Shown piece by piece: positions 1-9,063 of a stretch of 34,484 nt of DNA. Under the pieces are notes generated by a model, which did not search any database, was not told where the DNA came from, and was given only the letters and a program-made list of their open reading frames with translations. Numbering within the stretch: the first letter of the stretch is position 1; the number at the start of each line of letters is the position of its first letter. The position numbers and the translations under genes were made by a program. This stretch comes from Verrucomicrobiota bacterium (GTDB taxonomy: Bacteria > Verrucomicrobiota > Verrucomicrobiia > Verrucomicrobiales > Akkermansiaceae), in contig RDZR01000056.1 in NCBI GenBank assembly GCA_004294095.1, positions 1-34,484 on the forward strand, written 5' to 3'.

Positions 1-60
1 ATAGGTCGTGCGGTGATTGAGCAAAAAAGTCGCGATCGCCTGATTTTAGTAAATTACTAA
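1..60 (+). CDS. 3' end of an unidentified gene (partial)
   Basis: Frame 1 is open from the window edge and ends at TAA (58-60), giving 19 residues that finish KSRDRLILVNY. Too little is visible to name the product. It would be convergent with the secreted-protein gene that ends at 127. No clear hairpin terminator is visible in the 66 bases between them. Confidence 0.4.
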   Translation: MGRAVIEQKSRDRLILVNY

Positions 61-126
61 ATTTATAGTATAATCTGGGGTGCTGGGGAAGTCGGGTGCT
101 TTTTCTAGCGCGTCCTTGGCTGTAGG

Positions 127-2628
127 TTAAGGAGTGCTGTTCACACGGGTCCGCAGGAAGATCTTGCTGTTGGTCAGTGACGGTGTTGTGGCGGTGGCGG
201 TGCTGATGCCTGAGTCGAGAGTCGGCGTGAGCGGTAGCCAGCGTATTAAATCGCTGCTTAGCTGCGGGATGACGGTGATGGGGGTGCCAATACCGACACC
301 TGTGAGGTTTTCAGAAAATACACGGTATTGAATTCCGAAATTGGGCGGGTTGAGGAGCTTTGGTGGGAGCGGGTTAGGGCTGAAAATGGGCGGTGGGCTG
401 CGACGATCTTCGCGAACTAAGGGGTGTCCGCCAAAGGCGCATTCTTGGAGATTGTTGAGGCCGTCGTTGTCGGGATCCGCCATTTCATTTCGCTCTGGGG
501 CCATCCAGTCGTAGTTGAGGGCCCAGATTTCGTAAGGATTCCACGATGTCGGTTGGCGACCAATTTGTAAGGCGAAGATTCCACTCGCAGTCGAATATCC
601 AGCCACTCGGATTTTATAGCTCGTTCCCGAAACGGGCGTGAAAGTGAGGGAGCTGGATCGGTTATTGTTAGAGAAATCGTCGTTGGAGGCGACTCCAACG
701 AGATTGTTGAGCGCGGTGCCGGTGAAGACGTGAAGAACGGTATCGTAGGAAGAGCCAAAGGTATTGATGTAGAGCGGTGTGGTGGAATTCGCGGTGTATT
801 CAAACCATGCGGTATGTGCGATGCCCGAAACGTTGGGTTCGAGTTCTCGGGTCATTCCCAGAGAGCTGCCATAGCGCCATCTTGCAATATCACGAGTGTT
901 GGAAATGAATTGGCGATTGGCAAAGTTATCGAAGCTGAGGGGTCTGCCAATGAATAGCCGGAAATTTCCCGTTCTGGAGGCATTTTCGTCATCGACACAA
1001 ATGTTGTAGGTTTCTGAAGCGCTTACGAGGACTCCGGTGTTGCGGAGCTCTTCGTCTGCGCCAAGGTTCGTCAAAGCTCCGAGCGTTGTTCCGGAGGTGA
1101 TGCGGACGTGCAAGGGACGATTCTCTTCATCCAAGGCGATGATGTAGTGGGTGGCATTTGCAAGGGGAGTCCAACGATACCAGACGCTGCGGCTGGCGAT
1201 GTCGCGAGTCACGCTTTCGCCGCTTTCTGAGTAGTCTTCGAGAACTTCTCCACTGGCTCCGATGGTGGTGCCTTGGATGGTGGTGAGGGGCTGGGAACTC
1301 AGGACGGTGGCATTTGCAAACGCATCATTTGCAGGCGCTGTGCTGGCTGAGACCTGCCTCAAAGTCAAGGTGCCAGCGAGTGCGGCAGTGGTGAGTGCAT
1401 TTTCCGGGTAAGCGAGAGCAAGCTCGGCATGGTAGCCCACATTCGGTGCAGGCACGACGAAGCGGGTGACTGATGAAAAGTCATTGGTCGCGACGGGAGC
1501 ATAGTCATTGCCGATCTCACGAAAAACGGTAACGCGAATCACTTTAGGGTCGTAGCCAGCGATTTCCCAAATGCCGGGAGCGAGAAAAGGGTTTGGCGGA
1601 AACGTGGTGAGGAAGCTATATACATTTGGAACATTTGGCGCGTAGGCCGGCGCGCTGGAAAGAATGTCACTTGATGGAGTGGAGCCAGCGAGTTGGTAGG
1701 TGAGAGATTGTGCGAGATCCGGTGGTGAGTAGGTGACTCCCTGATCTCGCGAAGGAGTCGGCGCGAGAATCAGTTGAAAAGAACCGGAGAAAAAATTTCC
1801 GCCAACGTCGCTGATGACTTTGAAGTGATATTGCTGACCGGCCACAGCATCGAAGCCGTTTGGTTTGCGAAGATCATCGTAGAGCAAAAAGCGTGAATCG
1901 GCGGATGAAACAATCTGTGCTTTCAAGTATTTCTGGCCGATCACGTTGATTCCGTATTTGCCCGTTGCCGGGGCTTGCCAGCGATACCACACGGCAGCGG
2001 GCGTATTGGCAGACTTGATGAAAGTGTTATCGGTGTAATACATTTCTCCTTCGTCACTGGTGGCATTTTGAAAACTACCGGTGACGACGACGTTTTGTTG
2101 AGAAGGGAGGACCGTGGCTGTCGATTTTGTATCGTTCACGGGGGTGCTCAGACTGTTGCTTCCCACGAGATTTAGGCTGAAGGTTCCACCGCTGCTGCTG
2201 CCATTTCGATCGGCTATTTTGATGCGGTAGATTTCCCCGGGAGTGGTGCGGATGACGAAGCTGCGATGTCCTGCTTCTTTGACGGCACTGAGATATTGTG
2301 CCATGCCGCCTACGATTTGTTCTGCGAAGCTTCCGTTACGGACCATGCATTCGCCTGGCTCACCATTGAAAGTCACGGTGATTCGCGCGGTAGTGATGCC
2401 AGCGGGAGCCGTCCATTTATACCAGACGGTTCCGGCCGATCCAGGATTTCCGAAGTAGTCGTTGTCACTATCGAACGGCCCGGCCGTCGCCGCGACGGTG
2501 GTGCCGGCCACCGCCGCGGGGGAGGAGCCAACCAGCTCGATGGCGCTGATAAATGCGTCATTTGCGGGCGGTGCGGCGATTGCTGTGCAGCATCCGGCTA
2601 AAAATAGGAGCGAATATTTTAATTTCAT
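127..2628 (-). CDS. Large secreted multi-domain protein with pre-peptidase-like repeats
   Basis: An 833-residue exported protein. Residues 1-18 form a signal peptide ending AIA before APPANDAF. The body holds repeated modules, each opening with a (P/A)xND(A/T)F or similar motif and containing a VWY(K/R)W core: about 19-155, 160-290, 430-560, and a divergent one at 563-690 with WFEYTA and YDTVLHVFTG. This is the look of bacterial pre-peptidase C-terminal-like beta-sandwich modules. Near residue 718 a DPDNDGLNNLQE segment resembles the calcium-binding, thrombospondin type 3-like motif common near the C-terminus of verrucomicrobial secreted proteins, followed by a small beta-rich tail. No catalytic domain is recognised, so a cell-surface or extracellular binding role is inferred. 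An AGGAG lies at 2643-2647, 14 bases before the ATG. The gene is divergent from a LuxR-type regulator. Confidence 0.85.
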   Translation of the reverse strand: MKLKYSLLFLAGCCTAIAAPPANDAFISAIELVGSSPAAVAGTTVAATAGPFDSDNDYFGNPGSAGTVWYKWTAPAGITTARITVTFNGEPGECMVRNGSFAEQIVGGMAQYLSAVKEAGHRSFVIRTTPGEIYRIKIADRNGSSSGGTFSLNLVGSNSLSTPVNDTKSTATVLPSQQNVVVTGSFQNATSDEGEMYYTDNTFIKSANTPAAVWYRWQAPATGKYGINVIGQKYLKAQIVSSADSRFLLYDDLRKPNGFDAVAGQQYHFKVISDVGGNFFSGSFQLILAPTPSRDQGVTYSPPDLAQSLTYQLAGSTPSSDILSSAPAYAPNVPNVYSFLTTFPPNPFLAPGIWEIAGYDPKVIRVTVFREIGNDYAPVATNDFSSVTRFVVPAPNVGYHAELALAYPENALTTAALAGTLTLRQVSASTAPANDAFANATVLSSQPLTTIQGTTIGASGEVLEDYSESGESVTRDIASRSVWYRWTPLANATHYIIALDEENRPLHVRITSGTTLGALTNLGADEELRNTGVLVSASETYNICVDDENASRTGNFRLFIGRPLSFDNFANRQFISNTRDIARWRYGSSLGMTRELEPNVSGIAHTAWFEYTANSTTPLYINTFGSSYDTVLHVFTGTALNNLVGVASNDDFSNNNRSSSLTFTPVSGTSYKIRVAGYSTASGIFALQIGRQPTSWNPYEIWALNYDWMAPERNEMADPDNDGLNNLQECAFGGHPLVREDRRSPPPIFSPNPLPPKLLNPPNFGIQYRVFSENLTGVGIGTPITVIPQLSSDLIRWLPLTPTLDSGISTATATTPSLTNSKIFLRTRVNSTP

Positions 2629-2677
2629 GGATTGGATGCTTACTCCTAAGATTTAGCAAAAATTTATGATCTGTCTA

Positions 2678-2693
2678 TACGTAGAACTACGTA
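2678..2693. promoter_or_regulatory. Perfect 16-bp palindromic operator candidate
   Basis: TACGTAG-AA-CTACGTA is an exact inverted repeat with 7-base arms and a 2-base spacer. It lies in the 165-bp divergent gap between the secreted-protein gene and the LuxR-type gene, 50 bases before the first start and 100 before the second. LuxR-type HTH dimers bind palindromes of about this size, so it may be the binding site of the adjacent regulator. That link is inference. Confidence 0.5.
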
Positions 2694-2734
2694 GTGAGGT
2701 GGGTTGTATGGATTCGCCTAAGAAACGTCACTTC

Positions 2735-2770
2735 ATCTGGCGATCATCATTGACAACAGCCAGATTTTTT
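2735..2770 (+). promoter_or_regulatory. Inverted repeat with T-run around a TTGACA box, upstream of the LuxR gene
   Basis: ATCTGGC (2735-2741) and GCCAGAT (2759-2765) are complementary, separated by 17 bases, and the right arm runs into a T6 tract (2765-2770). A TTGACA (2750-2755) lies in the loop, with only a weak -10 candidate (TAACGA, 2774-2779). It could be a promoter flanked by operator half-sites, or a terminator-like attenuator. Confidence 0.3.
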
Positions 2771-2793
2771 GAATAACGAGATTCTTAGAATTC

Positions 2794-3528
2794 GTGAGCA
2801 AGTTAAGTCATTCGGATTATTCAAGGTTGTTAGATTTTATTGCGGAGTTGCAAGAACCCATCGCGATCAAAGATTTCGGAACGATGATCGTGCGTCAGGT
2901 TAGCAGTCTTTTTCCTGGCGCGACCATTGCTTTTGATCAGATCAACCAACGAAGTGGTGAATACAGCGGTTTTGACCATAACGTGGAGTTGGATGCCGCG
3001 GAACAAGCGAAGATGCAATTACGGTTACAGGAAGTTTATCAACAAAATCCAATTTATGAATTTATTCAATCAGGGGCTAATCGGCAGATTGTGGATCTGG
3101 ACGAGCTGATGGCCAAACGGGATTTCCGGCGGACGGATTTTTACCAAGATATTTTCCGTCCGTATGGCATAAATCACCAAGTAAGTGTGCTGCTTTGCCG
3201 TGAGGGCTGGATCAATACGCTTACCTTGAACCATGCTCGGCCGATTTCTGGAAAAACCAAGGCGATGCTTGCTTTAAGCTCGCGTCATATACAGATTGCG
3301 CACCAGATCGCCTACCAGAAGAGTCAACTTGCGCGCGCGCCGGAGCCGGTCATAGCAAGTCTCACGCCTCGCGAGCAAGAGGTTTTCCATTGGCTGAGCG
3401 GAGGCAAACGCAATTCTGAAATTGCGATCATTCTCGGCATCGCAGTGCGCACGGTGGAGAAGCATGTGGAAAATATTTTGTGCAAAACGGGCACCGAGAA
3501 CCGCTGCAGCGCGGCGGCGCGTTGGTAA
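2794..3528 (+). CDS. LuxR-family transcriptional regulator
   Basis: A 244-residue DNA-binding regulator. Residues 188-244 form a typical LuxR/GerE helix-turn-helix: SLTPREQEVFHWLSGG, NSEIAIILGIAVRTVEKHVENI, then a KTGTENR end. Residues 1-175 form a mixed alpha/beta sensor region. It does not show clear acyl-homoserine-lactone-binding signature residues, and a GAF-like fold is possible. The start is GTG at 2794, with no strong Shine-Dalgarno. The gene stands alone and is divergent from the large secreted protein, with a perfect palindrome between them. Control of that neighbour and autoregulation are likely but inferred. The ligand is unknown. Confidence 0.9.
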   Translation: MSKLSHSDYSRLLDFIAELQEPIAIKDFGTMIVRQVSSLFPGATIAFDQINQRSGEYSGFDHNVELDAAEQAKMQLRLQEVYQQNPIYEFIQSGANRQIVDLDELMAKRDFRRTDFYQDIFRPYGINHQVSVLLCREGWINTLTLNHARPISGKTKAMLALSSRHIQIAHQIAYQKSQLARAPEPVIASLTPREQEVFHWLSGGKRNSEIAIILGIAVRTVEKHVENILCKTGTENRCSAAARW

Positions 3529-3815
3529 ACATGAAAAGCCCGCGTGGTGTCGGCTTCGGCGAGGAAGAGGCTGCTGATGTGGATGGGGGGACCATTGTGG
3601 GTATTGTCGTGGTGAGAGATGGATCACTGGAAGAAGCTCGTTTTCCTCATTGGTCATGCTGAGAATCGGGAATCCAGCTAAACGCCGCCTCGGCCGCATG
3701 GCGCGGTATGGGCTTTGCAGGTTGGAGTGGGTTCATGCTGGCAGAACTAGGTAGATGCCAAGGATGCCCATGGGCAGGACTGGATAGACAATTTTCTCAG
3801 AGGAAAGCACTGACA

Positions 3816-3891
<76 letters not shown>

Positions 3892-4064
3892 TTGTCATGA
3901 AAGACATCGAGATTTTGAAAAAACCAATATCTTGCGCTGGCGGCAGTATCTATGGGTGAGGGGATTGAGCTGGCAAGGTTATTTGCGTGGGTTTGTGAAA
4001 TCGTGAAAATGGGTGGGGAGAAGATGGCTTGCGGGGTGGATTGAGCATCGAGTAAAGTTTCATC

Positions 4065-4937
4065 ATGGTATGCCGCACACGGTTTGCTCCGAGTCCGACA
4101 GGGAGATTGCATCTGGGACATGCGTTGGCCGCGTGGGTTGCGCACGATGTGGCGGCAGCGGCTGGCGGGGAGATGCTGCTGCGTTTTGAGGATCTGGATG
4201 AGTGACGTGTGCGGCCAGAATTTTATACGAAGATTGAAGAGGATTTGAAATGGTTAGGGATCCATTGGTGCGAGAAGCCGATGGTGCAAAGTGAGCGCTT
4301 GATCGATTATCGCCAGGCGTTGGATGCGCTAAAGAAGCTCGATGTGATTTATCCATGTTTTTGCACGAGACGTGAAATTTTGGAGGAATTTGCAAAGATG
4401 GGTGCTGCGCCGCATGGGGGATCGGGGCCGATTTATCCGGGCACTTGTCGAAATCTAACAGATGAGCAGCGGGAAATGCGATTTGCCGAGCGAGGTGGGA
4501 GTCATGTATGGCGGCTTAATTCAGCGGCGGCAGCGAAGCGATGTGGTCCACTTTGGTTTGATGATCTGGTGCACGGGCGGATTCGAGTTCGCCCTGATTT
4601 GTTAGGGGATGTGGTTCTGGCTCGCAAGGAAGGCGGCATTGCTTACCATCTCGCAGTGGTGGTGGATGATGCTTATCAGAAAATTTCCCATGTGACGCGA
4701 GGAGATGATTTACTCGAATCGACTCATGTGCATTGCATGTTGCAAAAATTGTTAGGTTTTTCAACGCCAACGTATCTTCACCATCCATTATGCACGGATT
4801 CCGCAGGCAAGCGGCTGGCCAAGCGCCATGATGCGATGTCTCTTGCGACGTTGCGGAATGAGGGCAAGCGGCCGGAGCAACTGCGTGCCGAGCTTGGGCC
4901 GATCATCCAATCCAGCGTTTCATGCATCACAGGATAA
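4065..4937 (+). pseudogene. gluQ: Glutamyl-Q-tRNA(Asp) synthetase gene interrupted by an in-frame TGA
   Basis: GluQ-RS charges glutamate onto the queuosine base of tRNA-Asp. Reading from ATG 4065, residues 1-46 contain RTRFAPSPTGRLHLGHA (HIGH motif at 16-19) and end LLRFEDLDE. Codon 47 is TGA (4203-4205), and the same frame continues RVRPEFYTKIEEDLKWLG to a TAA at 4935-4937. All later hallmarks are intact: the zinc site C98, C100, Y124 and C128 (YPCFC ... YPGTC), the catalytic-core sequences, and KRLAKR at 249-254 in place of KMSKS. Total length of 290 codons is normal for the family. No frame change is needed, so a single base change such as TCA or CGA to TGA explains the stop. A restart at GTG 4209 would lack the HIGH motif. 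It may be a young pseudogene, a readthrough gene or a sequencing error. xerD starts 4 bases downstream. Confidence 0.88.
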
Positions 4938-4941
4938 TTCG

Positions 4942-5826
4942 ATGGAAAAAGTGATTGAGCAATTTATCCGATTTTTAGCCACCGAGCGCGGTCTTTCCAC
5001 TGCGTATCAGCAATCGGTGCGGCAATCGCTGGATGCATTGACGAAGTGGACTCAGCAAAAAACGTTGGCATGGCAGGACCTTGGCACCGATGAGTTGGCC
5101 AATTTTCTAACGGATAGAAAAGCGAGTGGCTTGAATGCGGCGTCGTTGAGGATCTTGGTCGTTCATCTGAAAATTTTCTTCCGATGGGCGGTGGGACGTG
5201 AACAATTGATGATGGATCCAGCCGAGCCTTTGCTCGCGCCTAAAATGGGGGTGAGCCTGCCGGAAACATTTCGCGTGGAGCAGATTCAACAATTGTTAGA
5301 ATCGATCGAGCCAGTGGGGGAATTGAACTTGCGCGATCGGGCGATTTTAGAGGTTTTTTATGCGGGCGGTTTGCGGCTAAGCGAGCTTTGCCAATTGCGG
5401 TTAGAGATGCTTGATTTTGATGAGGGATTTTTGCGTTTAAAAGGCAAAGGCGGGAAAACAAGAATCGTGCGGATTGGCCAAATGGCACTCACAGCAATGG
5501 AGCAATACTTGCAAAATGCTCGGAAAAAGTTGGTCACTTCAAAAACCTCCTCGCATGTTTTTATCAGCGTGCGGGGTGGGGCGTTGTCTCCGGACCGCGT
5601 GCGGCAAATTGTCAAAGAACGAGCAAAGCAAGCGGGCCTTCAGCAGCGGATTTATCCTCATTTATTGAGGCATTCGTTTGCCACGCATCTCTTACAAGGC
5701 GGAGCTGATTTGCGAATCATTCAAGAGTTGTTAGGTCATGCCGATATCAGCACGACGCAAATTTATACCCACGTGGATCGAGATCATCTCAAGTCTGTGC
5801 ATCAGAAATTTCACCCACGTGGATAG
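4942..5826 (+). CDS. xerD: Tyrosine recombinase XerD/XerC
   Basis: A 294-residue site-specific recombinase that resolves chromosome dimers at dif during FtsK-coupled segregation. The N-terminal core-binding (SAM-like) domain spans about 1-95 and the catalytic domain about 105-290. Active-site residues are visible: R145 (GGLRLSEL), K169 (KGKGGK), H240 and R243 (HLLRHSFATHLL), H266 (LLGHADIST) and the nucleophile Y275 (TQIYTHV). Length is normal (about 300). ATG 4942 was chosen because MEKVIEQFIRFLATERGLS is the family's usual start and an AGGA lies just upstream. A longer reading from 4828 would overlap gluQ. XerD rather than XerC is likely but not certain. Confidence 0.93.
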   Translation: MEKVIEQFIRFLATERGLSTAYQQSVRQSLDALTKWTQQKTLAWQDLGTDELANFLTDRKASGLNAASLRILVVHLKIFFRWAVGREQLMMDPAEPLLAPKMGVSLPETFRVEQIQQLLESIEPVGELNLRDRAILEVFYAGGLRLSELCQLRLEMLDFDEGFLRLKGKGGKTRIVRIGQMALTAMEQYLQNARKKLVTSKTSSHVFISVRGGALSPDRVRQIVKERAKQAGLQQRIYPHLLRHSFATHLLQGGADLRIIQELLGHADISTTQIYTHVDRDHLKSVHQKFHPRG

Positions 5827-5827
5827 T

Positions 5828-7132
5828 TCATGGTGCGGGTTCTTTCCATAACAGATTTTCTTTTTCTAACAAATTTTTTAATGTTGTGTGGCCGGCGGCA
5901 TCTGCCGTGACGATGAGGTATTCTCCATGCGGCGTGACTCGCATGCCGAAGTTCATGGTCACGCCACGATCCTTTAGTATCGACATCAAAGGGCGCTGAT
6001 TTTCGATGGTTTTGCTGGGTTCAAGCATGCGCGCAAGTCCTAACACAGCGCGGTAAGCAACCAGTGACCGCTCTTCGGAATCGAGCGCGGCATCACGCTC
6101 GGTTGGGAGCTCTGTCGGTGCTCTTTCGAGGGGAGCCGCCGTCTGAGGATCTGGACGCAGGCGGCAGTAGAGCAGTTCTCCAGAAGTTGCCCGAAAGCTC
6201 AGCCATGAACCAATTTCACCGAAGACGGCGCCCTCAATCGTGTAGGCACGCACGTTCGCTGCTTCATCTGCGGCGTAAATGTTCATGCTTAAATCAAGAT
6301 CGACAAATTTTTGGTCGAGGGAAAAATTGGTTTTAAAATCTATCTGATAGGTGAGGCTGTTTGAAAATGGTTCGATCTTAAAACTCGGGCTTTTGCTATT
6401 TCCGCTAGAGATGGTTGTGACGTTCTGAGAATTCACGGTGGTGCTGACACGGAATTTGAGAATATCGCTGCGAGTTTCGTATGCAGCAGTGATTTTTTCG
6501 TCGGGCAGCTCTTTGATGTTAGGCCCGAGCTTTGATGCAGCTTCAAATAAAAAGCCCTCCATGATAAATCCCAAGTGCCCAGGACCAGTGCTGTTAGATG
6601 TGGGATCTTCATCCCAACGTCTGAGGACCATGATCTCTCCTAGCGAGATCGCCGCACTATGCACGAGCGCCCATTTCCCAAATCCGTTGATACTCTCACT
6701 GGTGATGGCGAAGTCGTAGATTGATGTTTTACCATCGGCTGACATCAGCGAGACAAAAGTCGATTCATTTAAGACCGCCAGAGGTTGATCACTGTGGCGA
6801 GATGCAGCAAGATCAGCTTCGATGTCCCAATCGGCCTTGGCAGCGGGATAATTTTTTTTGTTAGAATAGGGTTTGGAATCGCTGGATTCGGCATTTGCAG
6901 GTTCAATATTTTTTTGCAAATCATCGACGACGACTACTTGGTTGGAGCTGATAAGTTGATTGAGAGTTTGCTCGAATTGTTCCGCGGAAATTTTTTGTTG
7001 TTCCAAATTATCGCGGATGGCTTTGGCGATGTTAGGTGGGCACAGAAGAATTTTTTGCACCCAAGAAGCCGCAGGAAGGTGGCTCAGGGAGAGCGACCAA
7101 AAGATCAAAGCTAAATGAAAATAACGCACCAT
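5828..7132 (-). CDS. Exported protein of unknown function
   Basis: A 434-residue protein, not recognised. A signal peptide is visible (MVRYFHLALIFWSLSLSHLPAA). Next comes a helical segment QQKISAEQFEQTLNQLI, a low-complexity linker rich in S, N and K, and a long beta-rich region (about 130-330) with regular alternation of polar and hydrophobic residues. The C-terminal part includes MNFGMRVTPHGEYLIVTAD. ATG 7132 is preferred over TTG 7138. The gene is divergent from the Hsp70 paralogue, with about 80 bases between the likely starts, and its stop lies 1 base from the convergent xerD stop. A role in the envelope is the most that can be inferred. Confidence 0.7.
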   Translation of the reverse strand: MVRYFHLALIFWSLSLSHLPAASWVQKILLCPPNIAKAIRDNLEQQKISAEQFEQTLNQLISSNQVVVVDDLQKNIEPANAESSDSKPYSNKKNYPAAKADWDIEADLAASRHSDQPLAVLNESTFVSLMSADGKTSIYDFAITSESINGFGKWALVHSAAISLGEIMVLRRWDEDPTSNSTGPGHLGFIMEGFLFEAASKLGPNIKELPDEKITAAYETRSDILKFRVSTTVNSQNVTTISSGNSKSPSFKIEPFSNSLTYQIDFKTNFSLDQKFVDLDLSMNIYAADEAANVRAYTIEGAVFGEIGSWLSFRATSGELLYCRLRPDPQTAAPLERAPTELPTERDAALDSEERSLVAYRAVLGLARMLEPSKTIENQRPLMSILKDRGVTMNFGMRVTPHGEYLIVTADAAGHTTLKNLLEKENLLWKEPAP

Positions 7133-7212
7133 GAACAATGGATAAAGTTGCAGAGGGTAGTTGGCAACCTCAGATGATTGACCACGATGGACTCTTTTCG
7201 CAGACTTTCCCC

Positions 7213-9006
7213 ATGCAAGAAATTATCTTGGGAATCGACCTTGGGACCACTCACTCAGCGGTGGGAGTCATTGATTCTGGATTCCCGATTTTATTGGCAA
7301 ATGAGGAGGGTAAACGCATCATTCCAAGTGCGGTGTATTGCGCCGCAGACGGCACCTTCGAGGTCGGAGCAAAAGCATGGCGGCGCAGAATGGTTGACCC
7401 GGAGCGGGTGGCATTGAGTGTGAAAAGATGGATTGGCCGCCGCTATCATGAGCTGGATTTGGAGACCGCTGGCAGCTTACAGCAAGGCAACGATGGGTTC
7501 CCCAAATTTCATGGTTATTCCGCAGAACGACTCAGTGCGGAAATTCTTAAAGAGCTTAAGCGGATTGCTGAATGGCGGATGGAAACTTCGATCAAAAAAG
7601 CCATCATCACCGTGCCGGCCTATTTCAACGATGGCCAGCGAGCGGCGACGATCCGTGCCGGAGAACTTGCGGGCCTCGAAGTGGTGAGAATTTTACCGGA
7701 ACCAACCGCGGCTGCCTTGGCATACGGCATGGACCGTCTAGCAGAAAAATCGCGGATCGCCGTTTACGATCTCGGAGGCGGCACATTTGATCTGAGTATT
7801 TTAGAAATGCATGATGGGGTTTTTCAGGTGCTTGCGACGAATGGTGATACTCGTCTCGGCGGAGATGATCTCGATGCGTTATTGCTGGATGTGTTTCTCA
7901 AACATGTGGGTTTGGATGAAATTTCTAACACCCAGCGATCCATTCTTCTAACAGAATCTCAAAGAGTCAAGCAAGCTCTCTCTGAGGTGAATGAAGTCGT
8001 TTTTTCCGCACCATTTATCGAAGGCTTAAAAAGCAGTGAAATGAGGATAACTCGCGAAATGTTAGAATCACTTGCTGCGCCATGGATTGCACGCACGATT
8101 CGTCATTCTCGGCAAGCGATGGCGGATGCCGGTTTGTCTGTGGGTGAGTTGAACGCCGTGGTTTTAGTCGGTGGCAGCACACGCATCCCAGCGGTGCGTG
8201 CGGCAGTGGAGCAATGTTTTGGTCGGGCACCGGATTTGTCTCAGCATCCAGACGAAGCGATCGCACTTGGGGCGTGCATTCAGGCTGGTGTTTTGAGTGG
8301 CAGCTTGCGCCAGGTTGTTTTGTTAGATGTTACGCCGTTGAGTTTAGGAATCGAGACGCTGGGTGGCTTGATGAATGTCATCATTGCGCGCAATACCACG
8401 ATTCCTTGCAAGGCGGGTGAAATGTTTACCAACGCCGTGGACGGGCAAACATCGATGAAGCTTCGGGTGCTTCAAGGTGAACGGGAAATGGCCCGCGATA
8501 ATTGGGAGTTAGGTGAATTTACCATCGCATTTTCTCCAAGTCCAAAAGGGCAAGCGCGCGTAGGTGTGCAATTTTCGATTGATTCAAATGGCATTCTCGA
8601 AGTGCTAGCCCGCGATGTGGCGAGTGGCGTGGATACTCGCGTGACGATCGATCGTGCTGCCGTGCAAGTGGATGACCAAGCGGTGGAAGCCATGGTGAGT
8701 CAATCAGTCGAGCACGCATTTACAGACATGGCAGAGCGGGTATTTACCGAAGCGAAGTTAAAGGCTGAGGAGCTGCTGGCCGCCATTGATCAGATCGAAG
8801 CATCAGGTCTGCTACTCGAGTGCGAGCGCGCGCCGATTGCCGATGCCGTCATCCAAGTGCGCATTGAGCTTGCATCAAATTCGGCCAATCGGCTCAAAGC
8901 TGCGGTGCAAGTGTTAGATCAAGCAACGGAGGCCATGGCGGCCCGCTTAGTCGATCAAGCGATGGAAGAGGCTTTGCAGCGTAAGGATACCATTCATTCT
9001 TCCTGA
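7213..9006 (+). CDS. Hsp70-family chaperone (DnaK/HscA-like paralogue)
   Basis: A 597-residue cytoplasmic ATP-driven chaperone. The nucleotide-binding domain shows GIDLGTTHSAVG (7-18), the interdomain-side motif VYDLGGGTFDLSIL (about 184-197), EPTAAALAYG (163-172) and VLVGGSTRIP. The substrate-binding domain shows LLDVTPLSLGIETLGG and NTTIPCK. The lid is short and the acidic or GGF-type DnaK tail is missing. ATG 7213 fits the usual Hsp70 start, although the frame is open from 7138 with another ATG at 7174. No dnaJ, grpE, hscB or isc genes are nearby, so this is a stand-alone paralogue rather than the housekeeping dnaK locus. The next gene, a zinc-ribbon membrane protein, follows after 57 bases and may be co-transcribed. 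Confidence 0.93.
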   Translation: MQEIILGIDLGTTHSAVGVIDSGFPILLANEEGKRIIPSAVYCAADGTFEVGAKAWRRRMVDPERVALSVKRWIGRRYHELDLETAGSLQQGNDGFPKFHGYSAERLSAEILKELKRIAEWRMETSIKKAIITVPAYFNDGQRAATIRAGELAGLEVVRILPEPTAAALAYGMDRLAEKSRIAVYDLGGGTFDLSILEMHDGVFQVLATNGDTRLGGDDLDALLLDVFLKHVGLDEISNTQRSILLTESQRVKQALSEVNEVVFSAPFIEGLKSSEMRITREMLESLAAPWIARTIRHSRQAMADAGLSVGELNAVVLVGGSTRIPAVRAAVEQCFGRAPDLSQHPDEAIALGACIQAGVLSGSLRQVVLLDVTPLSLGIETLGGLMNVIIARNTTIPCKAGEMFTNAVDGQTSMKLRVLQGEREMARDNWELGEFTIAFSPSPKGQARVGVQFSIDSNGILEVLARDVASGVDTRVTIDRAAVQVDDQAVEAMVSQSVEHAFTDMAERVFTEAKLKAEELLAAIDQIEASGLLLECERAPIADAVIQVRIELASNSANRLKAAVQVLDQATEAMAARLVDQAMEEALQRKDTIHSS

Positions 9007-9063
9007 TCTCACTTGCCATCATGTAATCGATGGCGGACGTTTATATCAGCATTTAAAAAACCC

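Noticed and set aside
33-40. GCGATCGC octamer, the HIP1 motif of cyanobacteria
   Set aside because: Only a couple of copies are seen (also near 16261), which is no clear excess.
3529-3815. Possible small genes between the LuxR-type gene and the tRNA
   Set aside because: Frames are short, overlap each other, and lack recognisable products; I see nothing supportable here.
4828-4941. Longer N-terminus for XerD from ATG 4828
   Set aside because: It would overlap the gluQ end in another frame, and the family start is matched at ATG 4942 with an AGGA just upstream.
5766-5824. Repeated ACCCACGTGGAT near the end of xerD
   Set aside because: Two copies only, in different frames, and most simply a chance repeat; no dif-like site is visible.
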